A stretch of 64,000 bases of DNA. It comes from Kutzneria kofuensis (lineage in GTDB: Bacteria; Actinomycetota; Actinomycetes; Mycobacteriales; Pseudonocardiaceae). Location: NCBI RefSeq assembly GCF_014203355.1, contig NZ_JACHIR010000002.1, forward strand, positions 310,001-374,000, written 5' to 3'. This document shows, in pieces, positions 1 to 7,963 of the stretch. A program made the translations under genes and the position numbers. The notes below the pieces were generated by a model. It had not been told where the DNA came from, searched no databases, and saw nothing but the letters and a program-made list of their open reading frames with translations. The stretch's first letter is position 1; the number at the start of each line of letters is the position of its first letter.

Positions 1-537
1 GCCGAGCACCTCACGCGTACGGATGGGCGACTCACCATGCCGCCACGGATGCAGCGCGTCCCACAGCACCGCCACCGCGTCCGGCGCTCCGATCGGTTCG
101 ACGATCCGGCGCGCGGCCGCGCCGGTGGGATGCGAATCGTGCGTCTCGACCAGCAGCCTTGTTCCGGCAGCCCGCAGGTCGTCGAGGACGGCCGCGATCC
201 GGTCGTGCGGACGGCCGTCGCCGCCGGGGAACACCCGGACGGCCGAGGCGTCGAGCTCGTGGGCGAGGTCGATCAGGGCCCTGAGCTCGGCGATCACCGG
301 CCCGTCCGGGCCCGGCGCGCACACCTTGGCGTAACCGGCGAGGCACGCGATCGCCAGCCCCGCGTCGCCGATCAGCCCTCGCGCCGCGGCGGCGGAGGTC
401 ATGCCGCAGTGGACCTCCTCGTCGGGGTGGGCCCGTATCTCCAGGCCCTCGCAGCCGTGCGCGACGGCGGTGCGCACGGACCGTGCCAGTGGCGCGCCGG
501 GCATGCCCAGCGTGCTCACCGCGAACCGCCACCCCAT
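1..537 (-). CDS. Sugar phosphate isomerase/epimerase-like TIM-barrel protein (partial, 3' end outside window)
   Basis: An open frame runs from an ATG at 537 to the window edge (179 codons, no stop reached). The protein begins MGWRFAVSTLGMPG, followed by GCEGLEIRAH and LARSVRTAVAHG-type segments. This is the pattern of xylose-isomerase-like TIM barrels (AP endonuclease 2 superfamily), with a histidine in an ETHDSH segment that would be a metal ligand. The start overlaps the GH6 stop codon by one base (TGATG), so it is translationally coupled and the last visible gene of the cellulase operon. The role is inferred: intracellular isomerisation or epimerisation of a sugar released by the upstream enzymes. 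The exact substrate cannot be read from the sequence. Confidence 0.8.
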   Translation of the reverse strand, partial: MGWRFAVSTLGMPGAPLARSVRTAVAHGCEGLEIRAHPDEEVHCGMTSAAAARGLIGDAGLAIACLAGYAKVCAPGPDGPVIAELRALIDLAHELDASAVRVFPGGDGRPHDRIAAVLDDLRAAGTRLLVETHDSHPTGAAARRIVEPIGAPDAVAVLWDALHPWRHGESPIRTREVLG

Positions 538-1457
538 CAGGTGCCGTTGATCAGCCGGACGGCCAGGTCGGGGCTGAACTGGCCGGCCGGGACCGTGGGC
601 GCGACGCCGCACTGGCCGTCCGACACGCCGGGGGTCTTGATCCACAGCAGCATGTCCGCCCCGCCGCCGGTCTGGGGCGGCGTGCCGAGCTTGCGGCCGG
701 CGGGGTTGCACCACTCGCCGTCGGAGCCGTTGCCGTTGCGGCTGGTGTCGATCACGAACTTCGCGGCGTAGCCGAGGGCGGCGTTGACGGAGTCGGCGTA
801 GCTGATCGACGAACTGGTGGTGTAGAAGTTGGACACGTTCAGCGCGAAGCCCCGGATGCTGCTGACCCCGGCGGATTTCAGCCGGCCGGCCATGGTGCCG
901 GCGGCGACCCAGCCGGCGTTGCCGGCGTCGAGATAGGCCGACGCGTTGGGGGCCTTCTCCTGGAACATTCTGGCGGCGAAGGCGAGCATGGCGAGCCGGT
1001 CGGAGATGTCCGACGACGAGGTCATGCAGCTGATGTCGGCGAGACCGTCCGGTTCGATGATCACCACCGCCGGCTTGGCGCCGATGCCGGCGGCGAAGCT
1101 GGAGATCCACGTCTCGTAGGCGCTCATGCTGCTCGCGCCGCCGCTGGACTCGCCGCCGCAGACGTCCCGTTCCGGCAGGTTGTAGGCGACGAGCACCGGC
1201 ACCAGGTTGTGGCTGGCGGCGGCCCCGACGTAACTGCCGACGGTGCCGCCGATGTTCGCGTCGTCGCCGAACCAGCGGGCGATCGGCTTGCTCGCGATGG
1301 CCGACTGGATGGCGCCGGCCCGGGAATCGCCGGGATTGTTCCGCACCCAGACCGCCGGGGCCGAGTCCGGATTGACGTAGAAGCCGGTGGTGGCGGCGCC
1401 GGCGGGGACGCCACCGGCGAGCAGCAGCAGGGTCGCGGCGAGGACGGTCCACCTCAT
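537..1457 (-). CDS. Secreted GH6 family cellulase (endoglucanase/cellobiohydrolase), 306 aa
   Basis: Secreted hydrolase of beta-1,4-glucan. Residues 1-23 form a signal peptide (MRWTVLAATLLLLAGG, cleavage near AGA-ATT). The GH6 signatures follow: VWVRNNPGDSRA near the N terminus, VAYNLPERDVCGG containing the predicted acid Asp, VIIEPDGLADI, then GNAGWV, FALNVSNF and DTSRNGNGSDGEWCNP, and LLWIKTPGVSDGQCG near the end. The ATG at 1457 is preceded by GAAAGGAGG, a strong ribosome binding site. In-frame codons further upstream overlap the GH9 gene and are rejected. There is no carbohydrate-binding module, so it is a compact catalytic-domain-only enzyme. It lies 17 bp after the GH9 gene and is probably co-transcribed with it. 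Confidence 0.93.
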   Translation of the reverse strand: MRWTVLAATLLLLAGGVPAGAATTGFYVNPDSAPAVWVRNNPGDSRAGAIQSAIASKPIARWFGDDANIGGTVGSYVGAAASHNLVPVLVAYNLPERDVCGGESSGGASSMSAYETWISSFAAGIGAKPAVVIIEPDGLADISCMTSSSDISDRLAMLAFAARMFQEKAPNASAYLDAGNAGWVAAGTMAGRLKSAGVSSIRGFALNVSNFYTTSSSISYADSVNAALGYAAKFVIDTSRNGNGSDGEWCNPAGRKLGTPPQTGGGADMLLWIKTPGVSDGQCGVAPTVPAGQFSPDLAVRLINGT

Positions 1458-1474
1458 CGTGGACCTCCTTTCGA

Positions 1475-3664
1475 TCACGGTCGCAGGGAGTCGACGAAGC
1501 CGGCGAGCCAGGCCAGCGAGGAGTTCCAGTTGATCGCCACCTCGTTGGTGGAGTACGAGTCGATCTCGTCGAGGTAGCACTTGGCCGGCCGGCAGCCGGG
1601 CAGGTTCTGTTGCGCCACCGGGTCGTCCAGCCCGGAGTTCGGGCCGCCGGCCATCGAGCCGGCGGGCGGCTCGGGCAGCTTCGGATCCAGTTCGTGGGCG
1701 AAGATCCGGTTGTGCTCGTTGTGGCTGGCGCGTTCGCCGTAGCCGGTGATGTAGGACTGGTTGACGGCGTTGCGGCCGAGCAGGTAGTCCATCGACTCCA
1801 GCACCGCGTCGCGGTAGCCGGGCCGGCCCGTCAGGTCGTACGCGGTGGCGATGATCAGGGCGTTGTTCGTGGTGGCGCTGTTGGAACCCCACACGTACTG
1901 GCCGTCCGCCGGCCGGTAGGGATTGGGATATCCCTGCGACTTCAGGTCTTTGACGTACCCGTCGGCGACCTTGAGCACCCGCGCGCGGGCCGCCGCGACA
2001 CGGGCCGGCGGGAACCGCCACGGCAGGCGGACGATGGTGAGATCCGCCAGCGCCCCGGTGTCACGCCAGGAGAATCCGGCCGAGGTGATGTCGGCGGTGA
2101 TGTGGTCGAGGTACGTGCGGTCGCCGGTGGTGGCGTACAACTCCGCCGCCGCCCACGAGAACTCGTCGCTGACATCGGTGTCGTCGTAGGCCCCGCCGCC
2201 GACGCTGTCCTCGGCCGGGGCGTAGATCGCCGGGTGTTGCAGCGCCGCCTGCCATGCGCCATGCGCCGCGGCCAGGCATCGCTGGGAGAATGCCTTGTCC
2301 CACAACGCCCACACCCGCGCACACTGCGCTCCCGCCGCCGCCAGGTTGAGCGTCGCCGCCGTCGACGGCGGGTGCAGGTACCGCGGCTGCGGATCGTTCT
2401 GCGGCATCGTCGGCAGCGACGTCCAGGCCAGGTCGTGGATCTTGTGGTGGGCCATGCCGGCCAGCGGCTGCCCGGCCGGCACCTGCATGCTCAGCAGGAA
2501 CTCCATCTCCCACCGGGATTCGTCGAGGACGTCCGGGATCCCGTTGTGGTTCTCGGGAATCGCCAGTAGCCCGTCCCCCGGCCGGCCCCACGACCGTTCG
2601 TACAGGTCCATGAGCTGCCACGCCGCCAGGCCGCCGTTCACGACGTACTTGCCCTGGTCGCCGGCGTCGTACCAGCCGCCGGCGACGTCCAGGCTGTAGT
2701 CGCAGGTGCCGGGCAGGCACGGCACGCTCGTGTCGCCCTTGTTCGGGGCCACGCCGATGTGACCGGCAGGCCGGGCATAGGCGGCGCCGACGTACTGGGC
2801 GTCGATCGGGATGCCGCTGCGGTTGTAGTAGAAGTACTCCAGCGAATCCCGGCGCAGCGAGTCGTACAGGTTGGCCTCGATGTCGAACGGGTAGCTGACC
2901 GCGGAGCCGACGGCCAGGGTGTAACCGTGGCCGCTGCGGCGGAAGCTCGAGAAGTCGGCGATGTGCACGTGGTCGCCGGACATGGCGTCGTCGCCCTGCA
3001 CGCGCGTGCGGCCGCTGGCGACGGTCCGGCCGTCGGCATCGCGCAGCTGCCAGGACAGGGGTTTGGCCGCTGCATCCACAATGGACGCCTGCTTGGGACC
3101 GGACGGCAGGTAGCCGACCTGGTTGACGCGGACCGGCGAGCCGTAGTCGTGGCCGCCGCCGGGCGGGATCACTCCGCCGGTCAGCGAGACGTCGTCGATG
3201 CAGAACGTGTACGCGCCGCCGTTGCCGCCGAGTTGGAAGCCCAGTTGGCCGCTCAGGGTCGCGATCGTGGCGGTGCCGGTGAGGGTGAACGTCTTCGGCG
3301 TGGCGCCGATCGTCGCGGTCCTGGTGAACATCGACGTGTTGGGCGGCACGGCGAGGGCGAGGCCGGCCCGGATGGTGACGTCGGCCGTCGCTGAGGCGGT
3401 GAAGCGCAGGGTGTAGGGCCGGCCGGCTTCCACGGGGATGTCGTTCTGGCCGATCATCGAGTCCCAGGGATTGACCGTGACGGCCGGCACATCGGCGCAC
3501 AGCCGGCTATTGTCCACTCGGGACGGTGTGCTGCCGCTGCTCCACCACGGCGTCTTGCCGGCGGCGAACGAGCCGTTGAGCACGCGGTCGTAGCCGTCGG
3601 CATGCGCCGGCGGCGCGAGCCCGACGACAAGGGCAGCCGCCACGACCAGCACGGTTCTCTTCAC
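1475..3664 (-). CDS. Secreted GH9 family cellulase with N-terminal CBM4/9-like and Ig-like domains, 729 aa
   Basis: Secreted endoglucanase or exoglucanase. Order of domains: signal peptide (VKRTVLVVAAALVVGLAPPAHA); a CBM4/9-like beta-sandwich to about residue 160 (LNGSFAAGKTPWW...); a CelD_N Ig-like domain (PVRVNQVGYLPSGPKQA); then a GH9 alpha/alpha barrel. Catalytic signatures are GGWYDAGDQGKYV (nucleophile/base Asp pair), the C-terminal RASHNEHNR-type segment, and STNEVAINWNS with the acid Glu. The GTG start at 3664 overlaps the stop of the DUF2264 gene as GTGA, so the two are translationally coupled. An upstream in-frame extension lacks a signal peptide and is rejected. Confidence 0.95.
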   Translation of the reverse strand: MKRTVLVVAAALVVGLAPPAHADGYDRVLNGSFAAGKTPWWSSGSTPSRVDNSRLCADVPAVTVNPWDSMIGQNDIPVEAGRPYTLRFTASATADVTIRAGLALAVPPNTSMFTRTATIGATPKTFTLTGTATIATLSGQLGFQLGGNGGAYTFCIDDVSLTGGVIPPGGGHDYGSPVRVNQVGYLPSGPKQASIVDAAAKPLSWQLRDADGRTVASGRTRVQGDDAMSGDHVHIADFSSFRRSGHGYTLAVGSAVSYPFDIEANLYDSLRRDSLEYFYYNRSGIPIDAQYVGAAYARPAGHIGVAPNKGDTSVPCLPGTCDYSLDVAGGWYDAGDQGKYVVNGGLAAWQLMDLYERSWGRPGDGLLAIPENHNGIPDVLDESRWEMEFLLSMQVPAGQPLAGMAHHKIHDLAWTSLPTMPQNDPQPRYLHPPSTAATLNLAAAGAQCARVWALWDKAFSQRCLAAAHGAWQAALQHPAIYAPAEDSVGGGAYDDTDVSDEFSWAAAELYATTGDRTYLDHITADITSAGFSWRDTGALADLTIVRLPWRFPPARVAAARARVLKVADGYVKDLKSQGYPNPYRPADGQYVWGSNSATTNNALIIATAYDLTGRPGYRDAVLESMDYLLGRNAVNQSYITGYGERASHNEHNRIFAHELDPKLPEPPAGSMAGGPNSGLDDPVAQQNLPGCRPAKCYLDEIDSYSTNEVAINWNSSLAWLAGFVDSLRP

Positions 3665-5511
3665 GTGTGCGTCACCACCAAGGGGTCGAAGCTGATCCGG
3701 GTACGGCCGCCGTCCTTCCAGTGCACAACGATCCGGCCCCCGTCGGGGACCTCGACGACCGGCGGCGACGGCGGCGCCGGATCGGCGGTGAGAATGGCGA
3801 GCGCGACGAACAGGGCGGTGCCCTCCGCGTCGGCGCTGAGTCGGGGCATCGTGGCCCACCTGGTGAAAGCGGTGCCGTGCGGAGCGCGGGCCTCGTCACG
3901 GAATTCCCAGCCGTACACGGGAAACAGCCGTGACTGCAGTTCATCAGCGGGGTCGGTCGCCCAGCCGGTCAGCGCCACCCGGGTGCCGCACGGCGCGGCG
4001 ATCACCCGGTGCGCGCGGAGCTCCCACGGTCCGCGGGCCACGGTGACGCTCTCCACGCGCAGGCCGGGTCGCAGCGGCGAGCCCGACACGAACACGGGAC
4101 GGTGCCAGGAGGCGGCCCAGTCCGCTCCGGCACCGAGCGGATGGATCCGCCGCCGGACGCTGCCGACCCCGTCGACGACGACGTTCAGATGGTTGTCGGC
4201 GGTGTTGCCGCGGGCGGTCGGCCCGGTCCGGGTGGAATACGCTTGCCGGCCGTAGTGCGGATCGTCGCCGGCGGCGGACTCGCCCTCCTCGGGACGGACG
4301 TGGTCGCTGCCGTGGTTGTGCAGGCGGACGATTCCATCGGCCACAGTGGACTGCAACAGCAGGCCGGGGGCCGGCATCGCCGCGACCCGGTCCCGTTCCT
4401 CAACCGGAGCGGGGAGTTCCACGTCCGTCCACAACGGATGATCCTCCGGCGCGAGCAGGCACACGAAAGCCTTCGACGCCCAGTACGGGGACGCCGGGCC
4501 GGAATAGTGCTGCGCTGTGGGCGGATGGGGGCCGTGCCAGCCGACGCTCAGCAACCCCGTCGAGTCCATCGCACCGTGATCAAGGAAGTGCCGCAGTGCG
4601 CCGCTCAGCAGCCGGCGGGACGCCCCTGGGGCAAGCGGGGTGTCGCCGGTGACCGCGCCCAGCCCGATCGCCGACGCGGCGGCGAAGCGGTAGGTCAGCG
4701 ACCGGCCGAAGTGCAGCGGCGCGCCGTCGCTGCCGAACATCAGCGACAGGTCCGCCAGGTGTCGGCGCAGCCGCTCGCCGTGGCCGTCCGGCTTCCCGGC
4801 CAAGTGCCCGTCGAGCACCGGATACAGGTGCAGCGCCCAGCCGTTGTAGTGGTCGTAGGCCCGCCCATCGCCGTCGGAGTACCAGCCGTCGCCCTGGTAC
4901 CAGGTGTCCAGCAGCTCAAGGGAACGGGTGCGGGCATGCGCCGTCTCGGCATCGCCCCGGCCCACGGATTCCAGGAAACCGGCGACGGTGAACGGGAACA
5001 GGTACCAGTTGTTCGGCGACGGGACGTGCCGCAGCGCGCCGCGCAGCCAGTCCTCGACACGATCCTGAGTCGGCTCGTCGAGGCGGTCCCACAGCCACGG
5101 CCGGGTCAGCCGCAGCCCGAGGGCCACCGAGGCGGACTCCACCATCGGCTGGCCGGCCACGTCGTGATCGAGGATGACCGGCCACGACTCGGCGTCGTCG
5201 CGGCCGGGCGTGCGGGTGCCGGCTTGGATGCCGTCGGCGTAGCGAGGCAGCCAGCCGTGCGGGTCGTCGCCACCCGAGCCGGCGATGCGGAACGCGGCGG
5301 CGAGGAAAGTCCTTGCGTAGCCCTCAAGTCCGTCCGAGCGGACCCCGTTCGACGACGGCCGCCCGGGGAGATCGAGCAGCGCCCCGCACGGGGTGGCCCA
5401 CCGCCACGCGGCCTCCACCAGCCCGTCCGCGACCGCCTCCCAGTGCCGGCGGGTGTAGCCGGTGTGGGGGCTGAGTCGCCGGTCCTCCGCCGGCAGCCGC
5501 GGCGCAGTCAT
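3661..5511 (-). CDS. DUF2264 domain protein, 616 aa
   Basis: Cytoplasmic protein without a signal peptide, starting MTAPRLPAEDRRLSPHTG. The N-terminal two thirds are rich in W and aromatic motifs (NNWYLFPFTVAGFLESVG, YDHYNGWALHLYPV, GRSLTYRFAAASAIG) typical of DUF2264, which is predicted to be an (alpha/alpha) toroid like glycan lyases and unsaturated glycosyl hydrolases. The C-terminal part looks like a beta-sandwich. The biochemical activity of the family is not established as far as I know. The ATG overlaps the dehydrogenase stop as ATGA and the gene sits between that dehydrogenase and two cellulases, so a role in processing imported oligosaccharides is inferred. Confidence 0.87.
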   Translation of the reverse strand: MTAPRLPAEDRRLSPHTGYTRRHWEAVADGLVEAAWRWATPCGALLDLPGRPSSNGVRSDGLEGYARTFLAAAFRIAGSGGDDPHGWLPRYADGIQAGTRTPGRDDAESWPVILDHDVAGQPMVESASVALGLRLTRPWLWDRLDEPTQDRVEDWLRGALRHVPSPNNWYLFPFTVAGFLESVGRGDAETAHARTRSLELLDTWYQGDGWYSDGDGRAYDHYNGWALHLYPVLDGHLAGKPDGHGERLRRHLADLSLMFGSDGAPLHFGRSLTYRFAAASAIGLGAVTGDTPLAPGASRRLLSGALRHFLDHGAMDSTGLLSVGWHGPHPPTAQHYSGPASPYWASKAFVCLLAPEDHPLWTDVELPAPVEERDRVAAMPAPGLLLQSTVADGIVRLHNHGSDHVRPEEGESAAGDDPHYGRQAYSTRTGPTARGNTADNHLNVVVDGVGSVRRRIHPLGAGADWAASWHRPVFVSGSPLRPGLRVESVTVARGPWELRAHRVIAAPCGTRVALTGWATDPADELQSRLFPVYGWEFRDEARAPHGTAFTRWATMPRLSADAEGTALFVALAILTADPAPPSPPVVEVPDGGRIVVHWKDGGRTRISFDPLVVTHT

Positions 5512-6515
5512 GCGATCCGGCCCAGACCCTCGCGCGGCACCGGATACGCGAACCCCTGGCCGGCCGCCCACCGGGCCACCTCGGCGACAGCCGTGTACGC
5601 GAGGCGGCGCCACTCGGTTCCCTCCGAACCGGCCAGATGCGGCGTGATCAGCACATTGTCGTGCTCCCACAACGGATGCTCGGCCGGCAGCACCTCCGGG
5701 TCGGTGACGTCCAGCACCGCGCGGATCCGCCCCGCCGCGGTGGCCTCGGCCAGTGCGTCCTGGTCCAGGATCGCGCCGCGGGCGGTGTTGATCAGCACGG
5801 CGTCCAGGCGCATGGAGGCGATCAGGTCCCGGCTCACGAGTCCCCGCGTCGACGGCAGGAGCGGGGTGTGCACGCTGACGACGTCGCTGCGTGCGAAGAG
5901 ATCGTGCAGGCCGACCGCCTCCGCGCCGAGGTCGGCCGCCTCGGACGTGGTCACGAACGGATCGTGCAGCAGGATCCGGAAGCTGTGCTGCCGCAGCAGC
6001 TCGATCACCCGCCGGCCGATCATCGACGCCGACAGGATGCCCACGGTGCGGTCGAAGTTGCCGACGCGCGGCGGCACCGCGAGCCAGTCCCCCGCCCGCC
6101 GGGACGACCGGTACTCGCGGGCCCGTTCGAGCACCTTCTTGCCGGTCAACAGGATCATCGCGACGGTGTACTCCGCGACCGGCAGCGCGTTGGCCGCGGC
6201 GGCAGAGGTGACCTCGATGCCGCGCGCCCAGCATTCGTCGGTGACGTGGCTACGCACGGAGCCGCCGGTGTGCACCACCGCACGCAGCTGCGGCGCTGCC
6301 GCCAGCACGGCGGCGTCGAGCGGCGGGCAGCCCCAGCCCGTGACGAGAACCTCGGTGTCCCGCAACACGTTCAGGGCTCGTGGCGTGGTCAGGTCGTCCA
6401 GTGCCGGCCCGGGTGCCAGCTCGCAGACCCGGCGCAGGGTGGCCAGCGCGGGCTCGTCGAGCACGGCCGCGGCGGCGGCCGGAGCCATGGCGAGGGCGGT
6501 TCGTGGTCTGCGCAC
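5508..6515 (-). CDS. D-isomer-specific 2-hydroxyacid dehydrogenase family protein, about 335 aa
   Basis: NAD(P)-dependent oxidoreductase. The C-terminal half holds the nucleotide-binding domain (VGILSASMIGRRVIELL). The catalytic set is present: Arg in INTARGAILDQDAL, Glu in the TDPEVLPAEHPLW segment, and His in ITPHLAGSEG. The start is uncertain: a GTG at 6515 gives VRRPRTALAMAP, which resembles the family N terminus; TTG at 6551 and an internal ATG (MAPAAAAA) are alternatives, and none has a good ribosome binding site. It is the first gene of the polysaccharide operon after the repressor, with an operator copy about 50 bp upstream. The substrate is unknown; a sugar-acid or keto-sugar derived from plant polysaccharide is likely from context. 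Confidence 0.88.
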   Translation of the reverse strand: MRRPRTALAMAPAAAAAVLDEPALATLRRVCELAPGPALDDLTTPRALNVLRDTEVLVTGWGCPPLDAAVLAAAPQLRAVVHTGGSVRSHVTDECWARGIEVTSAAAANALPVAEYTVAMILLTGKKVLERAREYRSSRRAGDWLAVPPRVGNFDRTVGILSASMIGRRVIELLRQHSFRILLHDPFVTTSEAADLGAEAVGLHDLFARSDVVSVHTPLLPSTRGLVSRDLIASMRLDAVLINTARGAILDQDALAEATAAGRIRAVLDVTDPEVLPAEHPLWEHDNVLITPHLAGSEGTEWRRLAYTAVAEVARWAAGQGFAYPVPREGLGRIA

Positions 6516-6566
6516 GAGCCGAGTATGTGTGTATGAACGCTTTACGGTCAATCGTGCGCGCTTATT

Positions 6567-6582
6567 CGATCAAACGATCAGA
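6567..6582. promoter_or_regulatory. Operator copy 1 for the DeoR/LacI-type repressor
   Basis: CGATCAAACGATCAGA. This is the exact reverse complement of the 16 bp at 7648-7663, and its core has the form GATC-N4-GATC. It overlaps the stop codon of the repressor gene and lies just upstream of the dehydrogenase-cellulase operon. That is where a repressor would control the operon separately from its own promoter. Confidence 0.7.
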
Positions 6583-7637
6583 GTCGAGTTCCGGATCTTC
6601 AGCTCGGGCGCGATGGCGACCCGCCGGGGCCGGTTCGTGCCGGCCAGCCGGGCCAGCAGCAGCTCGGCCGTCGCCCGGCCGACCTCGGCCTTCGGCGGCG
6701 CGATCGCGGTCAGCGGCGTGCTGCCCATCGGGGCGACGACGTCGTCGTAGGCCACCACCGAGCAGTCCCGGGGCACCCGGATCCCGGCCTCGTCGAGCCG
6801 CTGGACCAGCATCAACGCGTCCACGTCGCTGTGCATCACCGCCGCGGTCGCGCCCACCGACCGGATCAGCTCGGCCACCGGCACCGAGGTGTCCGGGACG
6901 CTCGGATCGGCGCACGCGTCCGGAGCGCTGAGCGTGACCGCCCAGTCCTCGACCTCCCGCCGCGCCATGGCGATCTCCTCGAACGCCGAACGCAGCGTCC
7001 GGGCGGTCGGACTGTCGTCGCGGGCCGCGAGCACGATGCGCCGGTGCCCCAAACCCACCAGGTGATCGATCGCCAGGTGCATGCCGTACCAGTGATCGGT
7101 GCAGGCCGAGTCGGTCTCGTGCAGCACGCTGCCCGGACGGGGACGGCGTTCCATCAGCACCACCGGCACGTCCAGCTCGGCCAGCCACTCGTAGTCGGCC
7201 TCCTCGGCCGCCGACGTCCGCCAGCGCGGTGCGATCAGCAGGCCGCACACACCGTCGGCGACGATGCGCTCCGCGATCGGCCGCTCTGCGCCGGCGACGC
7301 GCGGCGCGATGTGCAGAACGGCCCGCATGCCGGCCGCCGCCAACGTCTCGCGGGCCCCGTTGACCGCCTCGTCCAGGTAGGCGTGCCGCTCGGGGATCAC
7401 CAACGCGACCGCGGCTTGCTGCGGCCGGACCGGCGGTTGCGGCCCCGGCGAGCGCATGGAGCGGACGACTCCGTGGCCACGCGCGAGCTTGCCGGCCATC
7501 GCCAGCTGCTCCACGTCACGCCGCACCGTCACCACGGACACGTCCAGCTCGGCGGCCAGGTCAGTGACCCTGGCCTGGCCACGGCCGTCGACCGCGGCCA
7601 GGATTCGCTGCCGCCGGTCGTCACCCGGTTCCCGCAT
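6570..7637 (-). CDS. DeoR-type HTH repressor with LacI-type periplasmic-binding-protein sensor domain, 355 aa
   Basis: Transcription regulator. Residues 1-60 are a DeoR-like winged helix (RRQRILAAVDGRGQARVTDLAAELDVS, then VVTVRRDVEQLA), followed by a basic linker. From about residue 85 there is a LacI/GalR-type sugar-sensing domain: VALVIPERHAYLDE, HLVGLGHRRIVLAAR, and SVVAYDDVVAPMGSTPLTAIAPP. Start at ATG 7637 (MREPGDDRR); longer in-frame options run through the operator. The gene precedes the cellulase operon, and identical inverted 16-bp sites flank it, which suggests autoregulation plus control of the operon in response to a sugar. Confidence 0.9.
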   Translation of the reverse strand: MREPGDDRRQRILAAVDGRGQARVTDLAAELDVSVVTVRRDVEQLAMAGKLARGHGVVRSMRSPGPQPPVRPQQAAVALVIPERHAYLDEAVNGARETLAAAGMRAVLHIAPRVAGAERPIAERIVADGVCGLLIAPRWRTSAAEEADYEWLAELDVPVVLMERRPRPGSVLHETDSACTDHWYGMHLAIDHLVGLGHRRIVLAARDDSPTARTLRSAFEEIAMARREVEDWAVTLSAPDACADPSVPDTSVPVAELIRSVGATAAVMHSDVDALMLVQRLDEAGIRVPRDCSVVAYDDVVAPMGSTPLTAIAPPKAEVGRATAELLLARLAGTNRPRRVAIAPELKIRNSTLIV

Positions 7638-7647
7638 GCCCGCCGCC

Positions 7648-7663
7648 TCTGATCGTTTGATCG
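7648..7663. promoter_or_regulatory. Operator copy 2 upstream of the repressor gene
   Basis: TCTGATCGTTTGATCG, the reverse complement of 6567-6582. It begins 10 bp upstream of the repressor ATG at 7637, a position that would block its own transcription or translation initiation. Confidence 0.7.
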
Positions 7664-7706
7664 TTCGACGCAGCATAACGATCGCCGGCCGCCGGCGCAC
7701 GTGTGG

Positions 7707-7928
7707 TCAGAACTCCGGCGCGGAACACCCACAGGAAGTTCCTGACCCAGGCGAACCGGCCGGCCAGGCTGTCAGCCCGGCCAGCCAGGGGGCGACGCCG
7801 TCGAAGATCAGTTCCCCCGAGTCGAAGCGCCCGGTCAGCCGCCCCAGCAGCTCCCGCACCTCGACCGCCCAGTCGTCCGGCTGCCGCTCGCGGCTGTCCA
7901 ACGCCCGCAGCAGCAGTGTCACCAGCAT
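7707..7928 (-). CDS. Small hypothetical protein, possibly frameshifted (73 aa as read)
   Basis: Not recognised. ATG at 7928, 35 bp after the P450 stop on the same strand. The first 50 residues look protein-like (LLLRALDSRERQPDDWAVEV, RELLGRLTGRFDSGELIFDG, VAPWLAG). The last 20 residues as read (SPGSGTSCGCSAPEF) look unlike coding sequence. From about 7770 another frame on the same strand reads RADSLAGRFAWVRNFLWVF, which continues the first part sensibly. One missing base around 7770-7790 would join the two. Either a decayed or frameshifted small gene, or a chance frame; confidence is low. Confidence 0.4.
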   Translation of the reverse strand: MLVTLLLRALDSRERQPDDWAVEVRELLGRLTGRFDSGELIFDGVAPWLAGLTAWPAGSPGSGTSCGCSAPEF

Positions 7929-7963
7929 TGTTCGCCGCCCGAAGGCCCGTCGGCGCTTGATCG

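Noticed and set aside
4009-6750. A 913-codon open frame on the plus strand
   Set aside because: Antisense to the DUF2264, dehydrogenase and repressor genes; its translation is compositionally a shadow with no recognisable motif.
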